Shown: positions 20,862 through 31,516 of the stretch, one piece after another
Numbering within the stretch: the first letter of the stretch is position 1
How the letters are laid out: the number at the start of each line of letters is the position of its first letter
DNA from: Rickettsia sp.
GTDB taxonomy: Bacteria; Pseudomonadota; Alphaproteobacteria; Rickettsiales; Rickettsiaceae
Direction: 5' to 3'
Assembly (NCBI GenBank): GCA_015657545.1
Contig: JADHZC010000011.1
Span: forward strand, 1-64,000
DNA: 64,000 nt
Position numbers and translations under genes: made by a program
Notes under the pieces: generated by a model
The model's database searches: none
What the model was told of the DNA's origin: nothing
Seen by the model: only the letters and a program-made list of their open reading frames with translations

Positions 20862-20968
20862 AAAAATTATTTTCTAAAAAGTAAGCATAGAGACATATTT
20901 TTTCAATTGTTTTATTATAATTTTGATCTATAATACGGTTATCTAGCTGATAATTCAAATATTAAAGC

Positions 20969-22717
20969 ATGGAAAATTATAAGTATCAAGAATATCTATT
21001 TTTTGTTATCTGCTTTTTGTGCTTTTCTTATTTATTAGAAAAATACACCAACATAACTAGCTCAGTCTTCTCTTTTTTATTCTTTTCATTCTATATTTTT
21101 ATATTATTTATATTTAAAAGCGACTCTCTTTATAGACTTTTTTTACAAAACAAAAACATTCCTATATTAATTTTTCAAAAATCAGCATTTTTGAGAAGAT
21201 TATGTGTAATATTATCTTCCTCTCCAGTACCAACAATCATATTAGATAGTAAATTAAACCAAATATGGGAAAATAAGATCTTTTTTGACATGAGAGAAGG
21301 ATTTTCACTAAAAAAAGACTTTATTATAACATTAGATTCTGAATTCTTAAGAGATATTAAGATTTTGTTGCAAGATAAAGAAATAAGCGATAAATCTTCA
21401 ATTGAAGTAAAAATAAAAAATTATCAATATACAATATTATTGTATTTCACTCAAATCTATCTTGATTCTCAAAATTTTATATTAGTTAATATTTTTGATA
21501 TAACAAAAAATAAAATACTAGAATCTGATTTTTTACATTTGCAAAAATTACAAATGCTTGGACATTTTTTGAGTTCTATCATACATGATTTTAATAATCT
21601 CTTAACCGCTATCATAGGTTTTAGTGATATTTTATTAACTAAAAATTCTTCTTCTAGCAGTTCTTATGAAGATATCATGCAAATCAAAAAAAATGCAATT
21701 AGATCTTCTAATCTCGTAAAGCAATTATTAGCTTTTTCTCGTAAAGAAATGATAACACCTAAGCTAATAAATGCTACAACATGTATTGCTGATTTGTATC
21801 AATTAATCAGAAAATTATTAGGAGAAAAAATATCACTCTCTTTAGAAGATAAGGGAGGAGAATGCTTCATTAAAATAGATAAAACTCAATTCGAACAAGT
21901 AATAATCAATCTTTCAGTAAATGCTAAAGATTCTTTTGAAGCAAAATCTACTAATGAGGAAGGATTACTAACAATATCTACTTATCTCATAAATTTAGAA
22001 GAAAAAAGCAAAATTTTAAAATATTTTTCTCCTTCTAGTTTTGCAAAATTAGTACCTGGACAATATGTCTTAATAAAAATTCAAGATAATGGTCAAGGAA
22101 TGAGTGAAGATGTCTTAGAAAAGATATTTGATCCATTTTTTTCTACTAAAAATTATGGCTTAGGCACTGGTTTAGGACTTTCAACCATCAGTGATATTGT
22201 TAACTCTGTTGGTGGACATATTAAAGTTAAAACAGATTTTAATGTAGGAACAAGTTTTTATCTTCTCTTTCCTCCTGGAAAAGCTATCAAAAATGAAAAA
22301 AATGAAAAGATGCTAGAAATAAATCTAAAAAAAAATAACAATCCTAATGAAGAAAATAAAAAAAAGAAAAAAATATTAGTTGTAGAAGATGAAAATCCTG
22401 TAAGATTAGTTACTATACAGGCTTTAAAATATCAAGGTTATGAAGTGTTAGATACAAGCAATGGTTTAGACGCTCTTAAAATATTAGATCAACACTCTGA
22501 TATAGATCTTATAATAACTGACTTTATGATGGGTAGAATGGATGGAATAGAATTCATAAAAAACATAAGGAAAAAATACTACCAAGTAAAAATCATCATT
22601 ACAACTGGTTACACAGAAAATGCTATCTCTTATGTAAAAAAATATAAATGTGAATTTCTTAACAAACCATATTCTCTTAGTGTTCTTAATGAAAAAGTTT
22701 TTGAAATTCTCAAATAA
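20969..22717 (+). CDS. cckA: Hybrid sensor histidine kinase, CckA-like
   Basis: Two N-terminal TM segments; HDFNNLLTAIIGFSDILL H-box; GLGTGLGLSTISDIV; C-terminal receiver KKKILVVEDENPVRLV. Confidence 0.82.
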   Translation: MENYKYQEYLFFVICFLCFSYLLEKYTNITSSVFSFLFFSFYIFILFIFKSDSLYRLFLQNKNIPILIFQKSAFLRRLCVILSSSPVPTIILDSKLNQIWENKIFFDMREGFSLKKDFIITLDSEFLRDIKILLQDKEISDKSSIEVKIKNYQYTILLYFTQIYLDSQNFILVNIFDITKNKILESDFLHLQKLQMLGHFLSSIIHDFNNLLTAIIGFSDILLTKNSSSSSSYEDIMQIKKNAIRSSNLVKQLLAFSRKEMITPKLINATTCIADLYQLIRKLLGEKISLSLEDKGGECFIKIDKTQFEQVIINLSVNAKDSFEAKSTNEEGLLTISTYLINLEEKSKILKYFSPSSFAKLVPGQYVLIKIQDNGQGMSEDVLEKIFDPFFSTKNYGLGTGLGLSTISDIVNSVGGHIKVKTDFNVGTSFYLLFPPGKAIKNEKNEKMLEINLKKNNNPNEENKKKKKILVVEDENPVRLVTIQALKYQGYEVLDTSNGLDALKILDQHSDIDLIITDFMMGRMDGIEFIKNIRKKYYQVKIIITTGYTENAISYVKKYKCEFLNKPYSLSVLNEKVFEILK

Positions 22718-22824
22718 TTATTAATTTTTTTTAATAATTAGTTAAATTTTTTCTTGATTTTTATATATGTTTTGAGCTATATTTAATTAATATATATTAT
22801 GATAATATATTTGTTTCAAAAAAT

Positions 22825-23256
22825 ATGAAAAAGTTGATATATAATTCCAACCAAAAATATAAACCCTCTAAAGAAGAAAAATATATGAACAAGGATCAAC
22901 TAAAATATTTTGAAACAAAGTTAAATTCTTGGAAGGAACAATTGTTAACAACCTGCAATAAAACACTAAACATTCTTCAAGAATCTACAATTCATAAAAA
23001 TGATCCTAATGATGTCATGGTATCTGATATAAATGTAGATTTAGAACTTCAAACAAAAGGACGTTATAAAAAACTCATAGAAAAAATAGACAAAGCATTA
23101 ATGAAAATTAAAACCGGAGAATACGGGTATTGTACAAAAACTGGTAGTGAAATTGGTATAGATAGATTAGAAGCAAGGCCAATAGCTAATTTATGCATTG
23201 AAGCTCAACAAGAACAAGAACTTTATAAAAAATCTCATAGTTTTAAAAATAACTAA
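22825..23256 (+). CDS. dksA: DksA/TraR-family regulator
   Basis: KIKTGEYGYCTKTGSEIGIDRLEARPIANLCIEAQQEQE; the likely start is an internal Met (MNKDQLKYF). Confidence 0.85.
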   Translation: MKKLIYNSNQKYKPSKEEKYMNKDQLKYFETKLNSWKEQLLTTCNKTLNILQESTIHKNDPNDVMVSDINVDLELQTKGRYKKLIEKIDKALMKIKTGEYGYCTKTGSEIGIDRLEARPIANLCIEAQQEQELYKKSHSFKNN

Positions 23257-23947
23257 TTTAAGTTGAAAATTTTCAATTAAAATACCCTCACCTCTTGATT
23301 AATAAATAAAAATTTTTTATAAATCAACTCTGATTTTTGATGATAATTAAATAATAAACAAAAAATTTACATAAATAACTTATTAAAAATCATAATATTT
23401 GTATATTTCACTATATTTTTTACAAAATCAGTTTAAAAATAAATTTCTAATAAAAAAAACCAAAATTGTTAAAAACAACAAAATTAAAGGAATCAAATTA
23501 AGTAGATAATTTAAATTCTGAGTGAAAAAATCATTTCTATAGAAATAGTTCAAAAGTGAATAATTTTTAACCAACATTCTATACTATAAAAGAAATAAGG
23601 TATCAAAAATCAAAACCCACTACCAAATTAATAATATGATATTTTTACTGACTATAGACAAAATTGCTAATCTTTAAAATTCACCCTTTTTACAAAGTAA
23701 CTTTATCCTAGACAAATAATAAAGCAATAATATGCCTAGCAGATAAAAATTAAATAAAATTTTATAACTAACATTTTCTATTATTTCCCTTACAGCATTA
23801 TCAATAGAAATGGCTTCTATTTATAATTAACAATGAAAAAGGAATTAATATAAATTTTCATAAAATATTTTATGAAAAAATATTAACCAATATAATATTG
23901 TCATTGAGTAATTTTGAACAAAAAACTAGAGATTATATTTTAATCTG

Positions 23948-24418
23948 TCAATATTTAATTTCGAGTATTTTAAAGGACCTTATTCCCTTAGGAGTATACA
24001 CTTTGATATGATCATTTACCGATTTTTTTATCAAAGATTTAGCAAGGGGAGACATGATAGATATTTTGTTATTTTTTAAATTAGCTTCATATTCACCTAC
24101 TATCCTGTATTCATGAAGTATTTCATTTTCTAACGCTATTAACTTCACATAAGCTCCAAATTTAACAGTTTCATTAGAAAGTTTTTTTGTATCAATAATT
24201 TCACAATTAGATAATATTCTTTCTAATTGAAGAATTTTTTTTTCGATAAAATTTTGTTTTTCTTTAGCAGCTTTATATTCAGCATTCTCTGATAAATCTC
24301 CGAATTCTCTTGCAACAGAAATTTCTTGAATTACTTGTAATCTATCCCCATATTTTAGGTTTTTAATTTCTGCTTTTAATTCTTCAAAACCTTCTTGTGT
24401 TATAGGAGTATTAGGCAT
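23948..24418 (-). CDS. greA: Transcription elongation factor GreA
   Basis: MPNTPITQEGFEELKAEI...VAREFGDLSENAEYKAAKEKQ. Confidence 0.93.
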   Translation of the reverse strand: MPNTPITQEGFEELKAEIKNLKYGDRLQVIQEISVAREFGDLSENAEYKAAKEKQNFIEKKILQLERILSNCEIIDTKKLSNETVKFGAYVKLIALENEILHEYRIVGEYEANLKNNKISIMSPLAKSLIKKSVNDHIKVYTPKGIRSFKILEIKY

Positions 24419-24447
24419 AAATAAATCTTCAAAAAGTAAAAAAAATC

Positions 24448-24915
24448 TTAACGCTTAGAAAATTGAGTACTTTTTCTAGCCTTGTGTTGACCATATTTTT
24501 TTCTTTCTACAACTCTTGAATCTCGTGTTAATAATTTTTTACTAGATAACAATTTATGAAAATCATCTGAAATATTACTTAAGGCTTTCGAGACACCATG
24601 ACTTATAGAATCTGCTTGTCCTGTTGTACCCCCTCCTTTTACAGTACAATAAACAGAAAAATTATCTTGTACTTGCAACAATTTAAAAGGTGTTAATATT
24701 TTATCAACATATAAACTTCTTACAAAATATTCAGACAATCTTTTCTTATTTACTATAAATTCGCCCTTACCTTTTTTCAACCAAACTCTAGCTACAGAAG
24801 TTTTTCTTTTACCAGTGGCATATAAATCAGCTTTTTTTAATACTGAAGAAGAATTTTTAGAAGAGTTGATATTTGCCTCTGCTTTAATTTCAATTTTTTT
24901 TTCAATTATTTCCAT
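24448..24915 (-). CDS. rpsI: 30S ribosomal protein S9
   Basis: [20 protein letters not shown]...[25 protein letters not shown]. Confidence 0.96.
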   Translation of the reverse strand: MEIIEKKIEIKAEANINSSKNSSSVLKKADLYATGKRKTSVARVWLKKGKGEFIVNKKRLSEYFVRSLYVDKILTPFKLLQVQDNFSVYCTVKGGGTTGQADSISHGVSKALSNISDDFHKLLSSKKLLTRDSRVVERKKYGQHKARKSTQFSKR

Positions 24916-24926
24916 TTTAAAAAGAC

Positions 24927-25412
24927 CTATCTTTTAGTGTTTTTAGGATTTTTTGTTTCAAAATCATATATGACTGGAGATTGTGCTAAATGTGGATGTA
25001 TGTCTTCTGGATATAGAAACAAATTTTTTTTCAATTGATTTCTGGATAAAGAATTAGAAGGCATCATATTTTTTATAGCTAATTCTAAAATTTTTTCTGG
25101 GTATTTAGAATTTTTAATATCTCTTGCACAAGAAGTCTTTAATCCTCCAGGAAACCCAGTATGGCGATAATACATCTTTCCATTTCTTTGTAATTTTTTT
25201 CCAGAAAGATGAATATATTTAGAGTTTGTTACTATAATTTTATCTCCACAATCCATATGCGGAGTAAAATTTGTTTTATGTTTGCCCCGTATTAATTTAG
25301 CAATTTCCGAAGATAATCTACCCAAAACAAGATTTTTTGCATCAATTAAAAACCATCTCTTCTTGATATCTAGTTCCTTTATAGAATAACTTTTATTTTT
25401 TACTATTCCCAT
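24927..25412 (-). CDS. rplM: 50S ribosomal protein L13 (start trimmed from the 25541 ORF start)
   Basis: [46 protein letters not shown]; residues before MGIVKNK look non-coding. Confidence 0.92.
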   Translation of the reverse strand: MGIVKNKSYSIKELDIKKRWFLIDAKNLVLGRLSSEIAKLIRGKHKTNFTPHMDCGDKIIVTNSKYIHLSGKKLQRNGKMYYRHTGFPGGLKTSCARDIKNSKYPEKILELAIKNMMPSNSLSRNQLKKNLFLYPEDIHPHLAQSPVIYDFETKNPKNTKR

Positions 25413-25637
25413 TACAACAAAATTTAAATTACCAAAATTCTCATTTTTAAGAATTCTTAACAACACATAATATATATTTTCGCGAAAATAATACAACAAA
25501 AAAGCGTAAAACACAAATTTTACCTTCAAATTTTTGCACAAAAATTTGTTTCAAATTGCGAAAATACTTATAATACTTAAATAGTTAGACGTTTGTGAAC
25601 AATTAACAAAATAGTAAAGAATTAATATGACAAAAAT

Positions 25638-25829
25638 ATGAAAAACGATCAAAATAAAATCAAAATCATAGAACTATCTGAGGAAGATAAAAAAAAAATT
25701 TTAACAGCAGGTATAAAAATAGCAAAAAATTCCTATCCTGAATTGGCAGAACTAGAATTAGAACTATCAACAAAAATTAATAAAGGAAAAAATATTAAAA
25801 ACCCTGAATATAAACGCAAACTAAAATAA
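25638..25829 (+). CDS. Small hypothetical protein
   Basis: 63-aa charged ORF in the gap between rplM and the mlaC-like gene. Confidence 0.35.
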   Translation: MKNDQNKIKIIELSEEDKKKILTAGIKIAKNSYPELAELELELSTKINKGKNIKNPEYKRKLK

Positions 25830-25845
25830 ATATTTTTTTCACTTA

Positions 25846-26448
25846 TTAATTTGCTACATAATATTTCTGTATTTCTTTTATAAGTTCTGGTAAATTATTT
25901 TTAAGCAAAAAATTAGAAAATTCTGATTTATGAGTATTAACTAAGCTGATACCTTGAGTTTTGATATCTAAAATTTTGTATTTACATTGGGAATTAGATT
26001 TTTTTACTAAATATTCTATATTTATGAGATTTTCAGTTGACTTTACTAAGTCAGTTTTTATAAGAAAAATCTCCTCATTGACTTTATGAATATTTTTTAT
26101 TTTCAATTGTTCTCCTTTGTAAGATAGTGCATATCCGTGATATATAGATACTAAATATTTAAGATATGTGCTTTTAAATTCCTCTATAATTTGAGTAGGA
26201 TATTTTTCTGCTTCTTTTCCTAAAATAAATGTAACTAACCAATTCAAATCAAAAATTTTCACCACTAATTTTTCAACCTCTATTCTAAGTTTTTCTTCAG
26301 AATAATTATTCTGTAATAATTGATATCCTTCTTTCAATGTGTGATTAATAAAATATTCTAATTCGTTGTTAACATTTTTTTCTTTGCTAAATGCATATTG
26401 AGAAAAAAAAAATATTGCAAAGCAAGTAATTATTTTTAAATTTTTCAT
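25846..26448 (-). CDS. mlaC: MlaC/Ttg2D-family phospholipid-binding periplasmic protein
   Basis: Signal peptide; FDLNWLVTFILGKEAEKYPTQIIEEFKSTYLKYLVSIY; VEYLVKKS-type C-terminal region. Confidence 0.7.
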   Translation of the reverse strand: MKNLKIITCFAIFFFSQYAFSKEKNVNNELEYFINHTLKEGYQLLQNNYSEEKLRIEVEKLVVKIFDLNWLVTFILGKEAEKYPTQIIEEFKSTYLKYLVSIYHGYALSYKGEQLKIKNIHKVNEEIFLIKTDLVKSTENLINIEYLVKKSNSQCKYKILDIKTQGISLVNTHKSEFSNFLLKNNLPELIKEIQKYYVAN

Positions 26449-26491
26449 ATTTTAAATCCTTTTTATCTTATAATATAATACATTAGCTAAT

Positions 26492-27430
26492 CTATGAATT
26501 TTGTTCAGACTTTTTTTGTTCAACATAAAATAATAAATATGTAGTAGGTATTATTATAAAACTTCCCCATTTTATATATTTATCTATTGTTTCTCCTAAA
26601 AATATAAAGGCAAAAAAAGAAGAAAATAACAATTCCAAATACCTGTAAGGAACTAAAGTACTTATTTTTGCAAGTGAAAAAGATTTCAGCAAAAAATAAA
26701 GAATCAAATTAGAATTCATTCCTAAAATAGCAAGAAAAAATAATTCAATTTTAACAGGCATAGAAAATTTTTGCACAGTAAATACGCTAAAAATGACTAC
26801 AAATAAAGATGAATAAAAAATCATGTTAAATTTATTTTCATTTTGGATCAATTTTTTATTAAAAACATCCAATAAAGCAAAACATATAACAGAAACTATA
26901 GAAAAGATGCTTAAAAAGCTTATCTCTAAGTAATAAGGATATAAAGTTATAGATAAACCTATAAAAACGATAAATGTACATAATACATTTAAAGTAGAAA
27001 ATTTTTCCTTCAAAAAAATATTACTGAAAATTAATGTGAATATTGGAATAGAAAAACTAATAAGAGTAGCGGTTGGTAATTTAATTTTTTGTAAAGAATA
27101 ATTCCAACTAAAGATTGCAATAAATAATAAACCTCCCCTGATTATATGGAAAAATAAATATTTTGATTTAAAATATTGAAATTCTAGTTTTGTAAAAAAC
27201 GGTATAAAATAAACGAGGCTAAAAAAATATCTAAAAAAAGTGATCTCTGCACTGGTTAAAGTTTGTGATAAATATTTTGTGATCAAATCATTAGAAGAAC
27301 TGACAATCAAACTCAATACAAACCAATAGATTCCATAAATTGTCTTATTTTTGTGCAACATATTGTAATTAAAAATTTTTACTTCAATAGAGAAGATATT
27401 TAAAAATATATTAAAAAATATCTTTTGCAC
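26492..27430 (-). CDS. EamA/DMT-family transporter
   Basis: About ten TM segments; TSAEITFFRYFFSLVYFIP; ATLISFSIPIFTLIFSNIFLKEK; LELLFSSFFAFIFLGE. Confidence 0.85.
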   Translation of the reverse strand: MQKIFFNIFLNIFSIEVKIFNYNMLHKNKTIYGIYWFVLSLIVSSSNDLITKYLSQTLTSAEITFFRYFFSLVYFIPFFTKLEFQYFKSKYLFFHIIRGGLLFIAIFSWNYSLQKIKLPTATLISFSIPIFTLIFSNIFLKEKFSTLNVLCTFIVFIGLSITLYPYYLEISFLSIFSIVSVICFALLDVFNKKLIQNENKFNMIFYSSLFVVIFSVFTVQKFSMPVKIELFFLAILGMNSNLILYFLLKSFSLAKISTLVPYRYLELLFSSFFAFIFLGETIDKYIKWGSFIIIPTTYLLFYVEQKKSEQNS

Positions 27431-27686
27431 TCTATAAAATTGAATAAAAAAATTATAATTGAATAAAATATAAATATAAATTTTTATTCAAGTAACATAT
27501 AAAATAAGAATTTAATTGTCCAATTTTTATTAATAGAAAAGACATTTAAAATATTTTTGCTATTGAAAATCATTTTGCTAATTGATATTATGTTCTTTGT
27601 TATTTGTTCTTTTATTCCTTTTGTGGATATTGACTTTTGTTCTCTACTTGTCTAGATTGTGCTTCTTAAAGAAAGTTTATTGCTTG

Positions 27687-27759
27687 GGGCGATTAGCTCA
27701 GTTGGTAGAGTGTCTCGTTTACACCGAGGTTGTCGGCAGTTCGAATCTGTCATCGCCCA
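27687..27759 (+). tRNA. tRNA-Val (anticodon TAC)
   Basis: Acceptor GGGCGAT/ATCGCCC; D-loop AGCTCAGTTGGTAGAG; anticodon loop TTTACAC; T-arm GTTCGAATC. Confidence 0.92.
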
Positions 27760-27823
27760 CTATTCAATTATGTTATGTATAAAAAATAACTAATTTAAAT
27801 AATAATTTAAGTTTTTCCTTGAA

Positions 27824-29308
27824 ATGCAAATCAATAATTTTTTGATAAATTTAAAAAATTTTTTCTGGCCAATAAAAGCTAAGGAGAGTAGAGTATTTAT
27901 TACAATGGCATTAATGATGCTTTTTATATTACTCAATTACGCAACTTTAAGATCTATAAAGGACGCCTTTATAATTAATAGCATTGCCCCTGAAGCATTA
28001 AGTTTTTTAAAATTATATGTAGTGCTACCATTAGCAATAGTTACTTTGATAATTTATACAAAATTATGTAATATTTTTAGTCCTGATAATGTCTTTTATA
28101 TAATGGGAAGTTTTTTCTTGATATATTTTGTAGCTTTTACATTTTTAATGTATCCAAAAGCTGAATATATACATTTAAGCCCTGAAAAGGTAACAATACT
28201 TGTAGCTCAGTATCCTTTTTTGCAATGGTTTATAAAAATAGTTGCTAATTGGAGCTATAGCTTGTTTTACGCTTTTTCAGAATTATGGGGAAGCGTTATG
28301 CTAAGTCTACTTTTTTGGCAATTTGCTAATAGAATTACAACAACAAAACAAGCCAAGAGATTTTATCCTATGTTTGGTTTAATAGGTAATATGGGCCCAC
28401 TTACACTGCCTTTAATATTGTCCTTATTGAACGAATCTGTGAATATAGTCCCCAAAAATATAAAATATATCCCTGTTTTTTGTTTTATAATATTATTCAA
28501 TATAATTGTACTATTATTGTATCGTTACATCATATATTCCATCGATACAACAAATTTTTTAGAAAAGGACTCTGACGATAAAGTAACTAAAAAAACCAAA
28601 TCCAAAAAACTTAAATTATCTATAGTAGATAGTTTTAAATTAATTTTGACATCAAAATATTTAGGAATGATGGTAATATTAGTAGTGTCATACGGTATTT
28701 CAATAAATTTAGTTGAAGGAATCTGGAAAGCACATTTAAGCAAGGTGTATAATTCTCAAGAATCCTATACTCAATTCATGGGTAATTTTCAAGCGTTACA
28801 GAGTAGTGTTTCCATTGTTTTTATGTTGATTGGTAGTTATATTTTAAGAAATGTAAGTTGGAAAATTGCTGCAATATTGACTCCGCTTGTTATTCTATGT
28901 ACTGGAGGTATGTTTTTATCACTTGTTATTTTTGAAAAATATATAGGGAATTTTTTTGCTGGCTTTTTGGGTATATCGACATTATCGTTAGCTTTGTTTT
29001 TTGGTACATTACAAAATGTGTTAAGTAAATCAACTAAATACTCTCTTTTTGATTCTACCAAAGAAATGGCTTATATTCCACTCTCTCCTGAACTAAAGAG
29101 TAAAGGAAAGGCAGCTGTTGATGTGTTAGGAGGCAGGTTAGGAAAATCTGGAGGAGGTTTAATACAATCAACAATATTTCTGTTTCCAGGTTTTAATTTT
29201 ACTACAGCAGCTCCTATTTTTGCTTTGATATTTTTTCTTATTCTTATTATTTGGCTTTTTGCTATAAATGAAATTGATACTGAATATCAAAAAAAAATTA
29301 GTAATTAA
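27824..29308 (+). CDS. tlc: ATP/ADP translocase (Tlc/NTT family)
   Basis: FFWPIKAKESRVFITMALMMLFILLNYATLRSIKDAFIINSIAPEALSFLKLYVVLP; AYIPLSPELKSKGKAAVDVLGGRLGKSGGG. Confidence 0.96.
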   Translation: MQINNFLINLKNFFWPIKAKESRVFITMALMMLFILLNYATLRSIKDAFIINSIAPEALSFLKLYVVLPLAIVTLIIYTKLCNIFSPDNVFYIMGSFFLIYFVAFTFLMYPKAEYIHLSPEKVTILVAQYPFLQWFIKIVANWSYSLFYAFSELWGSVMLSLLFWQFANRITTTKQAKRFYPMFGLIGNMGPLTLPLILSLLNESVNIVPKNIKYIPVFCFIILFNIIVLLLYRYIIYSIDTTNFLEKDSDDKVTKKTKSKKLKLSIVDSFKLILTSKYLGMMVILVVSYGISINLVEGIWKAHLSKVYNSQESYTQFMGNFQALQSSVSIVFMLIGSYILRNVSWKIAAILTPLVILCTGGMFLSLVIFEKYIGNFFAGFLGISTLSLALFFGTLQNVLSKSTKYSLFDSTKEMAYIPLSPELKSKGKAAVDVLGGRLGKSGGGLIQSTIFLFPGFNFTTAAPIFALIFFLILIIWLFAINEIDTEYQKKISN

Positions 29309-29399
29309 TTTTTTTATCTTGAATAATTGTATTTAATCTAAAAACATAAAAATTCTTTTGTATTTTTATATTTCTTAATCATTTTATTTTTATAATTAC

Positions 29400-30884
29400 A
29401 TGAAAATTGTCAAATCTAGGAAAATTCATTCAAATTCTCTAAAATCAAAACATTCTAATACTTCAGATAATAATTTATTATTAGATAATTCTTTAGTGAA
29501 AAAAGACGAAAATTCAAAAAATAGTGAATCTGTGCTTACTCAAAATCAACAAAAAGTAGAAAAAAATCTTGAAGAAAGTAATGAAAAATCTGATCATAAC
29601 ACAAAGCATAAAAAAAATTTGTCAGAACATGTAATAATTTTGGAAGAATTAAAGTCAAAAACACCAGAAAATTTACAACAATATGCTCGTGATTTAGGCA
29701 TAGAAAACACAGGAGCTTTTTTAAAGCAGGAATTAATTTTTGCTATACTCAAACATTCGGTATCGAATGGTGGACATGTATATGGGGAAGGTATATTAGA
29801 AATATTACCTGATGGGTTTGGATTTTTAAGATTTTCAGACAGTAATTATTCATCAGGACCTGATGATATTTACGTATCTCCTAGCCAGATTAGAAGATTT
29901 AACCTAAGAAAAGGTGATTTAATAGGAGGGCAAATTCGTTCTCCTAGATCAAATGAAAGATATTTTGCTTTACTAAAGGTACAAAAAATCAATTATGAAG
30001 CAACTGAAAATATAGTTTCAAGAGTTCATTTTGAAAATTTAGTTCCTATTTATCCTCAACAGAGAATTTTTTTAGAAACGGATGATAGTAAGAATTTAAG
30101 TGCTAGAATTATAGAAGTAATTTCTCCTATTGGTAAAGGGCAAAGATCTTTAATAGTAGCTCCTCCAAGATCTGGAAAAACAGTTTTATTACAAAATATT
30201 GCTCATTCGATTAGCATTAACAACCCAGAAATATATCTAATTGTATTATTGATAGATGAAAGGCCTGAAGAGGTGACAGATATGCAAAGATCTGTTAAGG
30301 GAGAAGTGGTAAGTTCTACGTTCGATGAACCTGCTACAAGACATGTACAACTTACAGAAATGGTTATTGAAAAGGCTAAAAGACTAGTAGAACATAAAAA
30401 AGATGTGGTGATACTTCTAGACTCTATCACGCGTCTTGCAAGGGCTTATAATAATGTTGTTCCCTCATCTGGTAAAGTCTTAACTGGAGGTGTAGACGCA
30501 AATGCTCTTCAAAGACCCAAAAGGGTTTTTGGTGCAGCAAGGAATATAGAAAATGGTGGATCTCTTACAATCATAGCAACAGCTTTAATTGAAACTGGTT
30601 CAAGAATGGATGAAGTAATTTTTGAAGAATTTAAAGGTACGGGTAATTCTGAAATAATTTTAGATAGAAAATTATCTGAAAGAAGAATATATCCTGCTAT
30701 TGATATCAATAAATCCGGTACTAGAAAAGAAGAATGTTTGGTAGATAGAGGACCTTTATCTAAAATTTGGATATTAAGAAGAATCATTAATTCCATGAGC
30801 AGTACAGAAGCTATGGAATTTTTACTAGACAAATTTAAAAATACCAAGACAAATGATGATTTTTTTAACTCAATGAATTCCTAA
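29400..30884 (+). CDS. rho: Transcription termination factor Rho
   Basis: [68 protein letters not shown]. Confidence 0.97.
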   Translation: MKIVKSRKIHSNSLKSKHSNTSDNNLLLDNSLVKKDENSKNSESVLTQNQQKVEKNLEESNEKSDHNTKHKKNLSEHVIILEELKSKTPENLQQYARDLGIENTGAFLKQELIFAILKHSVSNGGHVYGEGILEILPDGFGFLRFSDSNYSSGPDDIYVSPSQIRRFNLRKGDLIGGQIRSPRSNERYFALLKVQKINYEATENIVSRVHFENLVPIYPQQRIFLETDDSKNLSARIIEVISPIGKGQRSLIVAPPRSGKTVLLQNIAHSISINNPEIYLIVLLIDERPEEVTDMQRSVKGEVVSSTFDEPATRHVQLTEMVIEKAKRLVEHKKDVVILLDSITRLARAYNNVVPSSGKVLTGGVDANALQRPKRVFGAARNIENGGSLTIIATALIETGSRMDEVIFEEFKGTGNSEIILDRKLSERRIYPAIDINKSGTRKEECLVDRGPLSKIWILRRIINSMSSTEAMEFLLDKFKNTKTNDDFFNSMNS

Positions 30885-30902
30885 AAAAACTAAAGGTGCA
30901 AA

Positions 30903-31217
30903 ATGGTATCAAAAGAAAAAATCGATAAAATTAAAGAAATGATCTCTAAGGATGAGGTTGTACTTTTTATGAAGGGTACTAAATATTTGCCTAATTGTGG
31001 ATTTTCATCACATGTAGTAAATATTCTAAATAAACTAGAGATAAATTTTCAAGATTACAATGTATTAAGTGATGAATCTCTAAGAGCATCAATAAAAAAT
31101 TTTTCCAATTGGCCAACTATACCACAGCTTTATTTTAAAGGAGAATTCATAGGAGGGTGCAATATAGTAGATCAAATGTATCATGAAGGAGAACTTGGGA
31201 AACTTTTAAAAAGTTAG
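30903..31217 (+). CDS. grxD: Monothiol glutaredoxin (CGFS type)
   Basis: VLFMKGTKYLPNCGFSSHVVNIL; NWPTIPQLYFKGEFIGGCNIV. Confidence 0.93.
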   Translation: MVSKEKIDKIKEMISKDEVVLFMKGTKYLPNCGFSSHVVNILNKLEINFQDYNVLSDESLRASIKNFSNWPTIPQLYFKGEFIGGCNIVDQMYHEGELGKLLKS

Positions 31218-31516
31218 AACATCACATTGGATATTTCAGTTTTTGATATTAGTTATTTTACTCTATCTCAGATATTTTATCTTTCTACTAGTTGATCTTT
31301 ATATATAGATGATATTTAGTCATTTGCTTCAATTTGTTTTAAACTAACAGAAGAGATTTTTTGACAATACACCCAAAATAGTAACTCAATGAAGTAGATT
31401 TCCTATTAAGTAATTGTATTTTTATTATAAAGTAAAAAAATTTACAAAAGACAAATTTTATAAAATGTTCTTAACATTATCTAAAATAATAAAATAATGA
31501 TAAAACTATTGTTTTA

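Noticed and set aside
25413-25541. N-terminal extension of the L13 ORF
   Set aside because: Upstream of the conserved L13 start; AT-rich hydrophobic translation consistent with non-coding leader.
27582-27782. ORF of 66 aa (GRLAQLVECLVYTEVVGSSNLSSPT)
   Set aside because: Spurious translation across tRNA-Val.
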